Below are positions 8,601 to 16,452 of a DNA stretch of 64,000 nucleotides, one piece after another. The position numbers and the translations under genes were made by a program. A model generated the notes under the pieces. That model did no database searches. It was not told where the DNA came from and saw only the letters and a list, made by a program, of their open reading frames with translations. The DNA is from Sulfurospirillum cavolei (lineage in GTDB: Bacteria; Campylobacterota; Campylobacteria; Campylobacterales; Sulfurospirillaceae): NCBI RefSeq assembly GCF_000813325.1, contig NZ_BBQE01000001.1; one strand, 5' to 3'. The stretch's first letter is position 1. The number at the start of each line of letters is the position of its first letter.

Positions 8601-11248
8601 CTGGTTTCTAACGTAGGTGCATCGTTAACGGATAATACCTTAACGGTTAATTGAGCAGCACTTAACGTTCCCCCTGCTCCGCCGTATTCGACAATGTATC
8701 CGGCAATTGCGCTTGTATTATTGGCTGCGAAATCATTCCATTTTCCGGCATTGGCTCCGGAATAGTAAAAGTGTGCCACGTCTTCTCCGCCGCGTGAAGC
8801 ATCGGAATTATTCGGTTCGCCGCTGTCCCAGTTGGCATATTGACTGTTATAGGCTGAGCCGTAATGGGACGTCGAATTGGTTCCGGCACTCGTATCGCCT
8901 GTCCAAAATTGCGTTCCGGCTTCCGGACCTGTGACCCATTTCCAAATCCCTTCGCTAACGGAATCGCTAGCACCGATCCAACCGTTTCCGCCCGCCATCG
9001 AAGTGATGAGCGCATTTTCGTTCGCGGATGTGATGGTAACTAGGTATCCATTTAATCCGTATAAAGTACGAGCTTCCGCCGCTGTTTTAGCATCGGTCCA
9101 AGAAATTCCCGATGCACTGACAAATTCGTAGTAATGTCCGTTGAGCGTATTGAAGAATTTACCCGTTTGGTTGATTCTATAAGGTTGATCGCCGCTTCCT
9201 TGGTTGTCGTTAACCGTGATAGTTAAAGGATCGTCTCCGAACCAATTGGAATCGGCTTGATAGCGAAGCGTAGCAAGCGTACTATTGAGGTTTGCGGTAC
9301 TACCCGTAATTTCCAACGTATGCGTGCCCGTACCGCTAACCGTTACACCGCCGGAACTGCCTAAACTTAAATTACCGTGATTAGACGATATAGTGACCTT
9401 GACATTGCTTCCGGCATCATTATCGCTAACACTGATCCCGGAAATCGTAATAGACGTATCTTCATTTACCGTGATGGTTTCTCTGCCTGAAATATAAGGT
9501 AGATCATTGGTTGCACTAACGCTAATCGTACTGGAAGCACTGCCTACGTTACCGCTTGAATCGACAGCCGTTACGGTAAATGTCCGAGTCGCGGTTGAAG
9601 GATCGTCGGAAGTATTGGAAAACGAAACCAGTTTCGAAATTGACGTTACAACGGCATCATTCACTTTCGTTCCGTAAACCCTTACGTTATCGATGTAAAG
9701 CTGTCCGCCTGCCGCTTGCCCTCCCGATGCGTCGTATGTGCCGTTAACAAAAACAAATCTATACGTACCGGATGTTGAAATAGTGGTTGCTTTCGTTGCC
9801 CATGAAGTGTTTGAAGCACCCGTCGCATCTAAAACTTCAATTTGCGCCCCCGTATTAACATTGACGATATATCCGAAAGCATCAAAATCATCACCTCCGG
9901 CATAGGCTCTCCAGTCAAAATAGATGACATCACCCGAGCTTGCTTCAAAAGCCGAACTGTATACGGCAGGTCCATGAACCACATCGTAGCCGTTGAGTGT
10001 CGTCATACTACTGGTAAGTTTTAAAGCATAGCTACCGTCCGTCGCATTTCCGGCTTCGGAAACGATGGTTGTCGAATAAGTACCGCTTGGTACATCATTG
10101 TCGTTTCCGCCGGAACTTGCATTGTTCGAATAATCACTTGTATCTTGCGATGTCCATCCGGCAATAACCGTAGAGCCTAAATCGATCATTTGATCCATTG
10201 CCGTCCATCCGGTGATCGTTCCCGTCTCAAAACTTGCATTGGTAAAACTACTGGCAAAATTAATTCTTAATTTTTGTCCGTTAACTCCGTTATAGGTGGA
10301 ATCTATCGAACCGATAATATCTTTTCCGGAGCCGTTCCCCAAGTACACATTGGAACCATCAAGCGAAATAGCGCCGCTCGCGGTGGCGTTACTTGCACTA
10401 TTGAGTACAAGCTGATCCGAAGTTGTAGCATTCGTAAAGCTATACTCGATATATTGTCCCGCATAGCTTGTTCCGTTTGTAATAGAAATATTTGAGGCAG
10501 GGTTTACGCTTGAACCGTTTTCGTAAAATGTGACATTTTCTAAACCGGAAATTGAAGGTGTTCCCATGTCTCCGTGATAAGACATAATAGTAAAAGACGC
10601 CGTCTCAACCACGCCGCTTTTGATTTCTAAATCCCAATCTCCGCCGACGCCGGTCGTATCGTTTGAGGCAGCAATATCCGCATCGGTCGAAGCGGCAACG
10701 GCATTGACAAAGGCTTGCCCTTCTCCGTTGGCGGCAACGTCGCATCCGTAGAGCAAGACGTCGCCGTTTTCGGACATAGCGTTTTTAATCGTTTGCATTA
10801 ACGCGTCGTAATGTGCTAAGGTATTTTGATTTAAAACATCGTTCCCGACCGTAATTTCACCGGTACTCCCGTGAGAAAGAACGTGAAGAGAGTCAATCTC
10901 GGTTTCATGCTTAAGAATCGTTTGAATCTCATCTAAAGAATTGACCAAATAAATTTCAACGTTATCGCCGATCCCTTGAACCAACGTTTCATAATCCTTG
11001 ACGCTGGTGTCGACAAAAGCAACTTCTTTGCGGGTCGTTGTTTCATTGCTCGGCGTTGCTTGTATTTTGTGAACGCTATTTTCGGCGTTGTTATTCGTTA
11101 CGTCGCTGTGTTGAACCGTTGTATCGCTTGGTTGTGTCGAGAAACTGCTCTTATCAAGGACATCGACTGCCGTACCGACTGCGGCTCCGTCGAAAAGCAT
11201 TCTTTGTTCTAACGCGCTAATGACCGGTTTTTTTCTGAGTTTTTTCAT
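2657..11248 (-). CDS. Giant LEPR-XLL/DUF4347 repeat adhesin with C-type lectin domain
   Basis: 2863 residues from the ATG at 11248, which is 8 nt after AAGGA; an in-frame ATG three codons earlier touches that SD and is unlikely. The N-terminus carries LEQRMLFDGA, the short LEPR-XLL-type motif, in place of an ordinary signal peptide. A DUF4347 domain follows (~residues 75-220, with LHVLSHGSTGEI and LLYGCDVA). Next come cadherin/VCBS-like repeats marked by NDAP and GTND signatures; a carbohydrate-module-like block (~340-530); a C-type lectin domain (~690-855, with GYLVTITSANENALI, WIGASD, WDSGEPNN, KWNDFA); an unusual beta-rich block (~1180-1456); more repeats; a Ser/Gly/Thr-rich linker (~2600-2740); and a final putative-Ig unit. 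No RTX nonapeptides are visible. Probably a secreted or surface adhesin. It lies between its putative export genes, 8 nt from one and 13 nt from the other. Confidence 0.88.
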   Translation of the reverse strand: MKKLRKKPVISALEQRMLFDGAAVGTAVDVLDKSSFSTQPSDTTVQHSDVTNNNAENSVHKIQATPSNETTTRKEVAFVDTSVKDYETLVQGIGDNVEIYLVNSLDEIQTILKHETEIDSLHVLSHGSTGEITVGNDVLNQNTLAHYDALMQTIKNAMSENGDVLLYGCDVAANGEGQAFVNAVAASTDADIAASNDTTGVGGDWDLEIKSGVVETASFTIMSYHGDMGTPSISGLENVTFYENGSSVNPASNISITNGTSYAGQYIEYSFTNATTSDQLVLNSASNATASGAISLDGSNVYLGNGSGKDIIGSIDSTYNGVNGQKLRINFASSFTNASFETGTITGWTAMDQMIDLGSTVIAGWTSQDTSDYSNNASSGGNDNDVPSGTYSTTIVSEAGNATDGSYALKLTSSMTTLNGYDVVHGPAVYSSAFEASSGDVIYFDWRAYAGGDDFDAFGYIVNVNTGAQIEVLDATGASNTSWATKATTISTSGTYRFVFVNGTYDASGGQAAGGQLYIDNVRVYGTKVNDAVVTSISKLVSFSNTSDDPSTATRTFTVTAVDSSGNVGSASSTISVSATNDLPYISGRETITVNEDTSITISGISVSDNDAGSNVKVTISSNHGNLSLGSSGGVTVSGTGTHTLEITGSTANLNSTLATLRYQADSNWFGDDPLTITVNDNQGSGDQPYRINQTGKFFNTLNGHYYEFVSASGISWTDAKTAAEARTLYGLNGYLVTITSANENALITSMAGGNGWIGASDSVSEGIWKWVTGPEAGTQFWTGDTSAGTNSTSHYGSAYNSQYANWDSGEPNNSDASRGGEDVAHFYYSGANAGKWNDFAANNTSAIAGYIVEYGGAGGTLSAAQLTVKVLSVNDAPTLETSQTANYTENGSPIALSPSLTLSDIDNTTLASAQVSISSGFLSGDVLSFTNDGSTMGNITAIYNSSTGVLTLTSSGATATLAQWQSALRSITYHSTSETLSLTQTTRTVSWKINDGNLESTVDTSTLHVTGVNDAPTISVSTPSGFTEATGIDNQNMTQSGTVTFGDVDSNVNVTYSYNNDIAWSGGTLNSTLSSALSAGFHASATNASSGTTTWSYSVNNVDLNFLAEGETITFSYDVIATDTASATQSTRITFTITGTNDAPVFGTITSGGTGVVTAPSAGTTAPSAGVEIFNNGLLRFGSGTIDSVNPSTGMLEQPWYYKDGVWNKLTFSSYQLNMAIAADYNSGSAKTDTDWNLEGTVNLTPTFTNTTVDNSGFNTATGTGTIVWSGEITVGTAHLKVTNVYTLESGAKYIKANTYIANLGTTPTENLRFWVGTRDDFVAGSDSPAKQKGNIVDGEFTMISNASEQAKAIKIYTGTGANATAVLFYSTNENVNTVIAPGYGWTTSNQYAPGIDPLNSVYNQSYDDGGYAMFTNLNNINASQTVMFDWYYAAGAVSELSNITSSLEHAASTNLQENSSSLVLTDDYTITDIDLTDEVNVAVSSVQVTLPSGLTLPSGYTEEIIKNMLHINSNPVIDNDSTTGTVSWSFNSGTEHTFNFLGRGQTLTLLYTLTATDSQGATATTTVSIAIDGVNDTPTVVVDSGDSDVLTMSETDTTLSSSGTLSIEDIDTMDTSFSVSKVGVVASGATEGLTLNTNALLNMLSVATHDSDVNWSFNSGSNYFNALPAGETLTLTYTISVKDSGNASVNKTITVHIVGTNDNVALNTPATIYYTDTDANDVFNATSSSLSATDIDHNTVFEYGIDGGVLLNSTVTKVGLYGTLTLNTVTGAYTYTPDSDVINALRANASEAFTVTVSDNDGSTDTKQLVIAIDAVNDAPLLGGALHPKTFVENGSPVQVDSDITVTDLEGTSYDGGYISFAVTTHKESLDTLAIASLGGISFEGLHVKYGNTIIGTIDSVLNGENGKELRVHLNENAYSSHVQALARAITFSNASDNFSDAARTVEIKVNDGGNGGETAARYSVKTASVNLQSINDLPSIDLNTTTLIVEKIIGQNDDGTLAIGSVLRVSDLDDTTLSITIETTRYGHITINDSITNGLNASQIIGNGSRVVTLSGTIDQINATLAASNGVTYVAGYGNDYITPGADYVKITARDALNGTNVSEKLVMVLPAIPNIYSDNIVGAEDNTSSTIANINDLVTDINDNGGTFVFGTGTPDITNASGTITTAGTFHAFDASTYIYDSNSKVIGYQLTNGKIILNEGKNRIDHPDYAKFTFIPNENWYGYETFLYQFTSNDGEVSNIAQVAFFVTPVNDAPVITIASTTVTINEDTPFVFDNTHAIVLSDVDVIDATQRLDVTLHVTNGTLELSQMTGLSVLEGSNHSSILKIRGSLEDLQNAINGLTYTPNRDYNGSDSLTISINDLGNIGEGNRLEATQTIAITINALNDSPVFEAQSGSVIEGEHLQGVLPASDVDSGSITFSVNGTAPEGFVLHDDGSFTFDSSSYNYIGQGETDTIVIPIAVTDAEGLTTIANFSITITGTNDAPTVASDNINVEIPFGDVYNKDISVLFSDSDASNVFTFEATNLPIGLSIDPVTGVISGRASQSGVFEITLKATDPFGATISRTYSMLVIAPAPLETAKPAPSSGGTTDTTTTTGTSSGGTNPLGNTGTTGGSLGGLGVINYAPSTQSSGLPTEVGRGFLSTTPSFGNEASSGGSGGFGTSNAQETPRAGTDAPSSGSAGERGTQNERSASSGDTTTQRGVQGGSGALQANVDVNVLTNGQIVFNQSSRDSFSIVGIAIEEIKLVNNYIEVKVVDTNLAQSFVVTLADGTELPKGLSFDPRTGNITGTLLEELETLHVSIKAINSDGTTRVLNLTIDLKQLKNKNQTDAKSFVGFKEQIALETQRLEHYGSYLTQLLA

Positions 11249-11265
11249 GGCGTCCATCCTTGATA

Positions 11266-11988
11266 TTAATGGGTATTTTGAGGGAAATGAGCCGTAGCAC
11301 TCATTCCCGGAATAATATTCTCAAAAGGCTTGATCAGCTTTGCTCGTATCGTAATCGATTGGCTTGTCGGATCTACCACCGAATCGATCTGTACGATTTG
11401 TGCTTTCAGCGTCGTTTTGGTTTCATCGACATTGAGTTCAAATTCCATCCCTCTTTTCAGCCAAACAAGCCACGAAGAGGGAACGACGACTCTGGCTTCA
11501 AGATTATCGAGTCCGACGATTTCAAAGAGCTCGTCTTGGGGTTTAATACTTTGGTATTTCGATACTTTTTTAGAGGCGATTTTGCCGTCAAAAGGAGCAT
11601 TGATCTCACATCGTGAGACGTTAATGGCGGCAATATCGCTTTCCGCTTTTTGTTTAGCGTAGTTTTCGTTTGAGATTTGAATCTCAAACGTCCCCACCGA
11701 ACCGAAAGAGTCTAGTTTTTTGTTTTTTTCCAGCTCAAGCTTAGCGATCTCTTTTTCAACGTCTATTTTGCGTTTTTGCGCTCGATAAACCGCACAATCG
11801 ATTTTCAAAAGGGATTCGCCTTTTTTAAAAGAGTCCCCTTCATGTTTGCTAAGCTCGATAATTTCCCCTGCAATTTCACTGGATAAAACGGTGCGATCAA
11901 GCGATACGATAACGGCACGTGCCGTGGGTTCGTCTGCGGCGCAGAGCAGTGATGCTAACGCTAATACCATACTTAAAACTCTTTTCAT
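11266..11988 (-). CDS. Small HlyD/RND-type periplasmic adaptor
   Basis: 240 residues from ATG 11988, which sits 8 nt after AAGGG; a GTG three codons upstream is almost on the SD. The N-terminus MKRVLSMVLALASLLCA is a cleavable-type signal peptide with a possible lipidated or terminal Cys. The body has the barrel-sandwich halves (VLSSEIAGEIIELSKHEGDSFKKGESLLKID... and ...NAPFDGKIASKKVSKYQSIKPQDELFEIV), a short helical hairpin between them and a beta-barrel domain. It is smaller than typical adaptors (300-400 residues). It sits 6-16 nt after the TolC-like gene and just before the adhesin. It most likely connects the TolC-like channel to the inner-membrane HlyD/M50 pair. Two adaptors in one operon is unusual. 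Confidence 0.8.
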   Translation of the reverse strand: MKRVLSMVLALASLLCAADEPTARAVIVSLDRTVLSSEIAGEIIELSKHEGDSFKKGESLLKIDCAVYRAQKRKIDVEKEIAKLELEKNKKLDSFGSVGTFEIQISNENYAKQKAESDIAAINVSRCEINAPFDGKIASKKVSKYQSIKPQDELFEIVGLDNLEARVVVPSSWLVWLKRGMEFELNVDETKTTLKAQIVQIDSVVDPTSQSITIRAKLIKPFENIIPGMSATAHFPQNTH

Positions 11989-12003
11989 TGCTCTCACCCT
12001 TTT

Positions 12004-13896
12004 TTATTTAGCACTAACCCTATTTTTTTCAACAAGCCATGGATTTTCAGAAACGATCCATGATGGAGAAACTCCCGCTTCTTCGGCAATTTTAGGAAGG
12101 CTGTCGCCCTCTTTGACGGTATACGGTTTTGCGTTCACCGTTAGCTTCTCACCGGGGTAAAGAAGCACTTTTGCGGTTCTGAAATTGATCGTTGAAAAGC
12201 GATTGTCTTCTTTTTGGGGTGTTGCTTTTTGCGGTGCATCAACTGCTTGCGTTTCTTTCGCTTCCGGCATAACGACAGGCGTTACATGTAAGGTTTCCTC
12301 TTTTGTTTCGGCGACGGGTTTAGCTTCAACGATAGGAGCTTCCGTCTCTTTAACTTCCGGCATAACGACAGGCGTTACATGTAGCTTTTCTTCTTGAACC
12401 TCCGCGACGGGTTTTACTTCCGCAACGGGGGCTTGTACTGCTTGTATCGGTTCAACATTCGGTGTTTCAAGGGTTTTTTCATCTACGCCCAAAGAGGCAA
12501 AGATTTTTCCGTAACCGTTTTGAACATTCGCATATGCCGCCGAGTAACGCAGAGTCGCTAAGATATTATTGAGTTTCTCTTTGATGAGAATCAAACGACT
12601 GTTAACATTGACGGAATTTTCAACTTCCGTGAGACGGTAAATATCATCGGCAACCGTGAGATACTCTTTGGCTAAGAGGTACTCTTTTTTCGCTTGATTA
12701 AAGTTGACGATGGAAAGATGCACTTGAGAGAGTACCGCCATCGATAGAGCAAGTTTTTGCTCTTTTGCCACTTCGATTTGGGTTTTTGCCAATTTATTAT
12801 ACGAGCTTGCCTTAAAGACGTTCAAAAGATTCCATGAGACATTTGCACCGTAAGAGTACCAGTCGTTGTTGAGCAAATAATCGCTGTTGTCATAGGATAA
12901 GGAAGCACTAAGATTGACGCCCGGTAGCATTTTAAGTTTGGCGGCAGTCAACTCTTTTTCCGAGATGCGCTCTTGATACCTGCTTTCGGTTAGTTCAGGA
13001 CGATTTTCCAAGGCGATCTCTTCCATTTGATCAAGGCTGAGATGCATTTGAGGAATTTCATAGTTTTTTTCAACTTTATCGGCTAATTCAAATTCGGTTC
13101 CCGGCTTAAGCCCCATGAGCTCCGAAAGCTCGACTTTAGCTGAAATAAGACCGCTTTCTAAAGTATGAAGCGATCGTAAAATATCCAGTAATTCGCGTTG
13201 GTACGCCAAAGCTTCCATTGGGGTTTTGGAAACACGTTGGTCTTGAACCGCTTTAGAGTCGTTCAATGCTTGTTTGACTTCAACCATCATCGGTTGAATG
13301 CGTTTGAGGAGGTCTTGTGCGGAGACGGCTTGATAATAAGCTCTCCTGATCTCTTGGGTCAACGTATGCTCGATCTTTTTTTCTTTTTCTTTGGCGATTA
13401 AAAACTTATCGGCTTGTTGTTCTGCCCTGACGTAAGACAAACCGAAATCAAGAATATTCCAACTAAACGTAACATCGGTAGTTGCTCTTTCTTTTTCTTG
13501 GGAAATAGAATAAGTGTTGTTAAGCGGTTGGGGTTTGCCGTTGGTAAAGGAAGCACTTTGGCTTGCCGCATAATTATTACGCTCGGAATATCCCGCCGCC
13601 GCGGTCAAACTCGGTAACATGTCATAATAGACTAAATCAAGTTGTTGTTCGGAGAGAGCCGATTCTAAAACTTTTACACGCTTTTGAAGATTGTGGTTGA
13701 TACCGCGATAAATTGCCTCGTCCAGCGTAATGGGTTTTGTTACCGGCAAAGCCGCTTCGCTGAGCGTCGATAAATCCTTCTTAACTTGCGCTTTGACGTC
13801 TTCTTGAAGCATCGGTTGCGGTGCAACGGAACAACCCGTAATGACAACCGAAGCGGCTATGGACAGAACAACGTTTTTAGACACTTGTTTTAGCAT
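12004..13896 (-). CDS. TolC-family outer-membrane lipoprotein with C-terminal LysM-like domain
   Basis: 630 residues from ATG 13896, with AAAGGTG just upstream; a GTG three codons earlier overlaps that SD. The signal peptide ends in the lipobox VITGC. Residues ~50-470 form two OEP-type coiled-coil repeats typical of TolC channels (NRPELTESRYQERISEKEL..., long amphipathic helices). Typical TolC proteins are 420-490 residues. Here an added tail contains two tandem 31-residue Pro/Glu/Val repeats and a final LysM-like unit (YTVKEGDSLPKIAEEAGVSPSWIVSENPWL). The tail could tether the channel to peptidoglycan. This is the first gene of the adhesin operon, divergent from a response regulator gene. 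Confidence 0.85.
   Translation of the reverse strand: MLKQVSKNVVLSIAASVVITGCSVAPQPMLQEDVKAQVKKDLSTLSEAALPVTKPITLDEAIYRGINHNLQKRVKVLESALSEQQLDLVYYDMLPSLTAAAGYSERNNYAASQSASFTNGKPQPLNNTYSISQEKERATTDVTFSWNILDFGLSYVRAEQQADKFLIAKEKEKKIEHTLTQEIRRAYYQAVSAQDLLKRIQPMMVEVKQALNDSKAVQDQRVSKTPMEALAYQRELLDILRSLHTLESGLISAKVELSELMGLKPGTEFELADKVEKNYEIPQMHLSLDQMEEIALENRPELTESRYQERISEKELTAAKLKMLPGVNLSASLSYDNSDYLLNNDWYSYGANVSWNLLNVFKASSYNKLAKTQIEVAKEQKLALSMAVLSQVHLSIVNFNQAKKEYLLAKEYLTVADDIYRLTEVENSVNVNSRLILIKEKLNNILATLRYSAAYANVQNGYGKIFASLGVDEKTLETPNVEPIQAVQAPVAEVKPVAEVQEEKLHVTPVVMPEVKETEAPIVEAKPVAETKEETLHVTPVVMPEAKETQAVDAPQKATPQKEDNRFSTINFRTAKVLLYPGEKLTVNAKPYTVKEGDSLPKIAEEAGVSPSWIVSENPWLVEKNRVSAK
12250..12435 (-). 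repeat. Two tandem 93-bp coding repeats in the TolC-like gene
   Basis: Two 31-codon units encode APVAEVKPVAEVQEEKLHV... and APIVEAKPVAETKEETLHV..., each continuing TPVVMPE-(V/A)-KET. The nucleotide match is high; for example CATAACGACAGGCGTTACAT recurs exactly 93 bp apart. A tandem array of this kind can vary in copy number between strains and so change the linker length between the channel and the LysM-like domain. Confidence 0.85.
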
Positions 13897-14166
13897 GATA
13901 AACACCTTTTGTAATTTTATTTTTAGTCTTTAATAGCGAAAGTCTCAAAATCGAAAGAGAAAGCCTGACATCGTGAAAGCGACGATTTAACATACGCCAA
14001 TCCTCATATTCATACGTTTTACTCTAAGCCTCATTGTACTTTTTTCATATCGTAGCTTTATCGCACGTTAAAATTCTTTTTGCGATGTATTTGCGATTTG
14101 ATTATAATACAGTTACGAAAATCGATCATACGCATCAAGATTTAAAAAAAGGCCGGTAAAGCACCG
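13897..14166. other. Divergent intergenic region between adhesin operon and response regulator
   Basis: About 270 bp holding the promoters of both directions. The plus-strand promoter is annotated separately. For the minus strand the best candidate is a TACAAT hexamer (around 14032-14037), without a convincing -35, which is common in Campylobacterota. No open reading frame of note. Confidence 0.5.
14080..14108 (+). promoter_or_regulatory. Sigma-70-type promoter of the response regulator/kinase pair
   Basis: TTGCGA at 14080-14085, a 17-nt spacer and a perfect TATAAT at 14103-14108, about 60 nt upstream of the ATG. A second TTGCGATT copy lies in the spacer (from 14091), giving an 11-nt-spaced direct repeat that could bind a response regulator of this class. 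Confidence 0.65.
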
Positions 14167-14841
14167 ATGAAACGATTAGCGGATAAAAATTTATTACTTT
14201 TAGAAGACAACGTCGAATTTATCGATAACGCCGTCTCTTTATTTCAGATGTTCGTCGCGCGTGTTTATGTCGCACATACGATAAAAGAGGCTTATGAACT
14301 TTTTGAGAAAGAGCGCATCGATATTATTATTTCGGATATTCACCTCAAAAATGAAAACGGGCTTGATTTTATCAAAGAGTTGCGAAAAAGTAACGACAGT
14401 ATTCCTGTTTTAGTCCTTAGCGGTCATAAAGACGAAGAATTCCTCTTTAAAGCAATGACCTTAAATCTCAGCGGGTACCTTTTAAAGCCGATTAATTTTA
14501 AAATGCTGGTGGACGGACTTCACGAATGCATTAAAAAAATGGAAGCAAGCTCGCAGACGATCGTTGCGCTTAAAGACGGTTTTTGTTACGATAAAGCACT
14601 GAAAAACGTTACGAAAAATAACGTCGCGTTTGAGTTGAATAAAAAAGAGATTCTCTTTTTTGAAATGCTCTGCCAGCATAAAAATACGATTTTGACGCGC
14701 GACATGTTTTTAGCCTACGTTTATGAGTACGAGCCGATGAGCGAAAGTGCGCTCAATAATTTTATTATGCGCATACGAAGACGTTTCGGAAAAACGTTTT
14801 TGCATACGATTCCGGACGTCGGCTATAAGTTGATCGTATGA
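14167..14841 (+). CDS. OmpR-type response regulator
   Basis: 224 residues. The receiver domain (~1-120) shows acidic residues LLEDN, the phospho-acceptor Asp in IIISDIHLKNENG, the conserved Ser in VLSGH and Lys in LLKPIN. A C-terminal winged-helix DNA-binding domain of OmpR/PhoB type follows (ELNKKEILFFEMLCQHKNTILTRD..., ending RRRFGKTFLHTIPDVGYKLIV). Its stop codon overlaps the start of the kinase gene (ATGA), so the two are coupled. It is divergent from the adhesin export operon and convergent with ttrA; either could be its target. The nonsense codon in its partner kinase makes present-day activity uncertain. Confidence 0.88.
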   Translation: MKRLADKNLLLLEDNVEFIDNAVSLFQMFVARVYVAHTIKEAYELFEKERIDIIISDIHLKNENGLDFIKELRKSNDSIPVLVLSGHKDEEFLFKAMTLNLSGYLLKPINFKMLVDGLHECIKKMEASSQTIVALKDGFCYDKALKNVTKNNVAFELNKKEILFFEMLCQHKNTILTRDMFLAYVYEYEPMSESALNNFIMRIRRRFGKTFLHTIPDVGYKLIV

Positions 14842-16412
14842 TGAAATCGTTTTGGGCATTGTACCTTTGGGGTTTTATATCGGCTGTTTTTGCCTCTTCC
14901 GTTGCGTTAAGCCCCGCACAAGAAGCATACCTCAAAGAGAAAAAAGTCATTACGATGTGTGTCGATCCCGATTAGGCTCCTTTTGAAACGATTAATGCCG
15001 ACAAAGAGCACGAAGGCATTGCCGCGGATATAATACGATTGATTGCTTCTAAACTCGATCTAACGTTACGATTGATTCCGACAAAAACATGGGAAGAGAC
15101 GGTGTTAAAATCCAAACGTCAAGAGTGCGACCTCTTAAGTTTGGTCAATCAAACTCCAAAGCGCGAAGAATGGCTCGTGTTTACCGAACCGATCATCAAA
15201 GATCCCAACGTACTGGTCGCTCGCAGCGATTATCCGCCGATCGAGGACATCCGTTCGTTGCGTCATACCAGCATTGCTTTACTGAAAGAAACATCCGTTA
15301 TCGAGCGGTTTCAAAACGATTTTCCCAACCTTAAAATCATTCCCGTCGATACGGAAGAAGAAGCCTTTTGGATGGTGGAAAATAAAAAAGCGGATTTGAC
15401 GCTTCGTTCGCTCATGGTCACGGCGTATACGATCAAAAAAGAGAATATTTTCAACCTCAAAGTCGTTGCACAACCCAAAGAGTACGTCAATATTTTACGT
15501 ATCGGCGTTCGCAAAGACGAACCGATCTTGCGGGATATTTTAAATCGAGGCATTCAAGCAATCACGCCAAGCGAAAAAGAGCACATTGTCAATAAACATA
15601 TTTACATCAAAGTCGAATCCAACGAACGTAATCATCACTTATTGATTTACGGTATTTTAACGCTTTTGTTGATTTCGTCTTTGATCTTAATTTGGAATTA
15701 CCAACTGCGTAAACGCGTCGCCCAAGAGGTCAAAAAAAACCTTGAACACTCTCAAATGCTTTTTCAACAATCCAAACAAGCCGCTCTTGGCGCGCTTATT
15801 GCGACGATTTCGCATCAATGGCGGGAAAGCCTGACTAAAATCAGTTATGCAAATTTAACGTTTCGTGCCCATATCTTGCAAAATAAAAAGATTCCGGACG
15901 AATTGTTGGATAAAAACACGCGGGAAATTGAGCAAACCTTGGATTTTATGTCCGAGACGATGCAAAACTTTTTAGAGTATTACAAACCTTCTACCAACGT
16001 TTACGAATTTGAGGTCGAAGACTCGATTCGAGCCGTGATTCGCATTTTGGATACCCGCATTAAAAACCTTAACGTCGCTATAGCGTTTCATCAGACGTCC
16101 AATACCCATTTTATCGGTATTCGTAATGAGTGGATGCAAGTGTGGATGAACCTTTTATCCAATATGCTCAACATAGCGCAAAAACGTGCTATCAAGTATC
16201 CTTATATCGAAATTACGATTAGCGAACATGCGATTTCGTTTCACGATAATTGCGGCGGGATAGAACCTGAAATAGTGGAAAAGCTGAACAAAGGAAGCTA
16301 TAAAAACGGTTTAGGAATTAACATGTCAAGGGAAATCGTGGAAAAATACGGCAAACATCTCTTTATTCATAACCTTGACCAAGGGGCTCAATTTATGATC
16401 GTTTTGTCTTAA
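14838..16412 (+). pseudogene. Sensor histidine kinase with periplasmic solute-binding domain, interrupted by an amber codon
   Basis: If read through, 524 residues: signal peptide, SBP_bac_3-type sensor domain (~35-230), membrane segment (~255-275, GILTLLLISSLILIWNY), coiled linker, H-box SHQWRESLTK, and an ATPase with DNCGGI and GLGINMSREI. Codon 46 (14973-14975) is TAG, exactly where this family has Trp in the motif CVDPDWAPFE; a single G-to-A change would explain it. Everything after the stop is intact and in frame. Translation restarting at ATG 15039 would give a 457-residue protein lacking the signal peptide and first strand of the sensor, so it could not sense periplasmic ligand normally. 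A recent mutation or a sequencing error are both possible. Confidence 0.85.
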
Positions 16413-16415
16413 GCG

Positions 16416-16443
16416 AGGCTATGAAAACGTCGTTTCATAGCCT
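16416..16443. terminator. Hairpin between convergent kinase and ttrA genes
   Basis: Perfect 11-bp stem AGGCTATGAAA / TTTCATAGCCT with a 6-nt loop, placed 4 nt after the kinase stop and 10 nt before the ttrA stop. The position suggests a bidirectional terminator. The U-run on the plus side is weak. Confidence 0.65.
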
Positions 16444-16452
16444 GTGAGTTTG

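Noticed and set aside
2657..11248. RTX toxin or classical T1SS adhesin
   Set aside because: No GGxGxDxLx nonapeptides and no ABC transporter gene were seen; the N-terminal LEPR-XLL motif and DUF4347 point to another class.
14973..14975. TAG codon read as pyrrolysine or programmed readthrough
   Set aside because: The family has Trp here, no pyrrolysine genes are in view, and Campylobacterota are not known to use UAG as sense. A TGG-to-TAG change is simpler.
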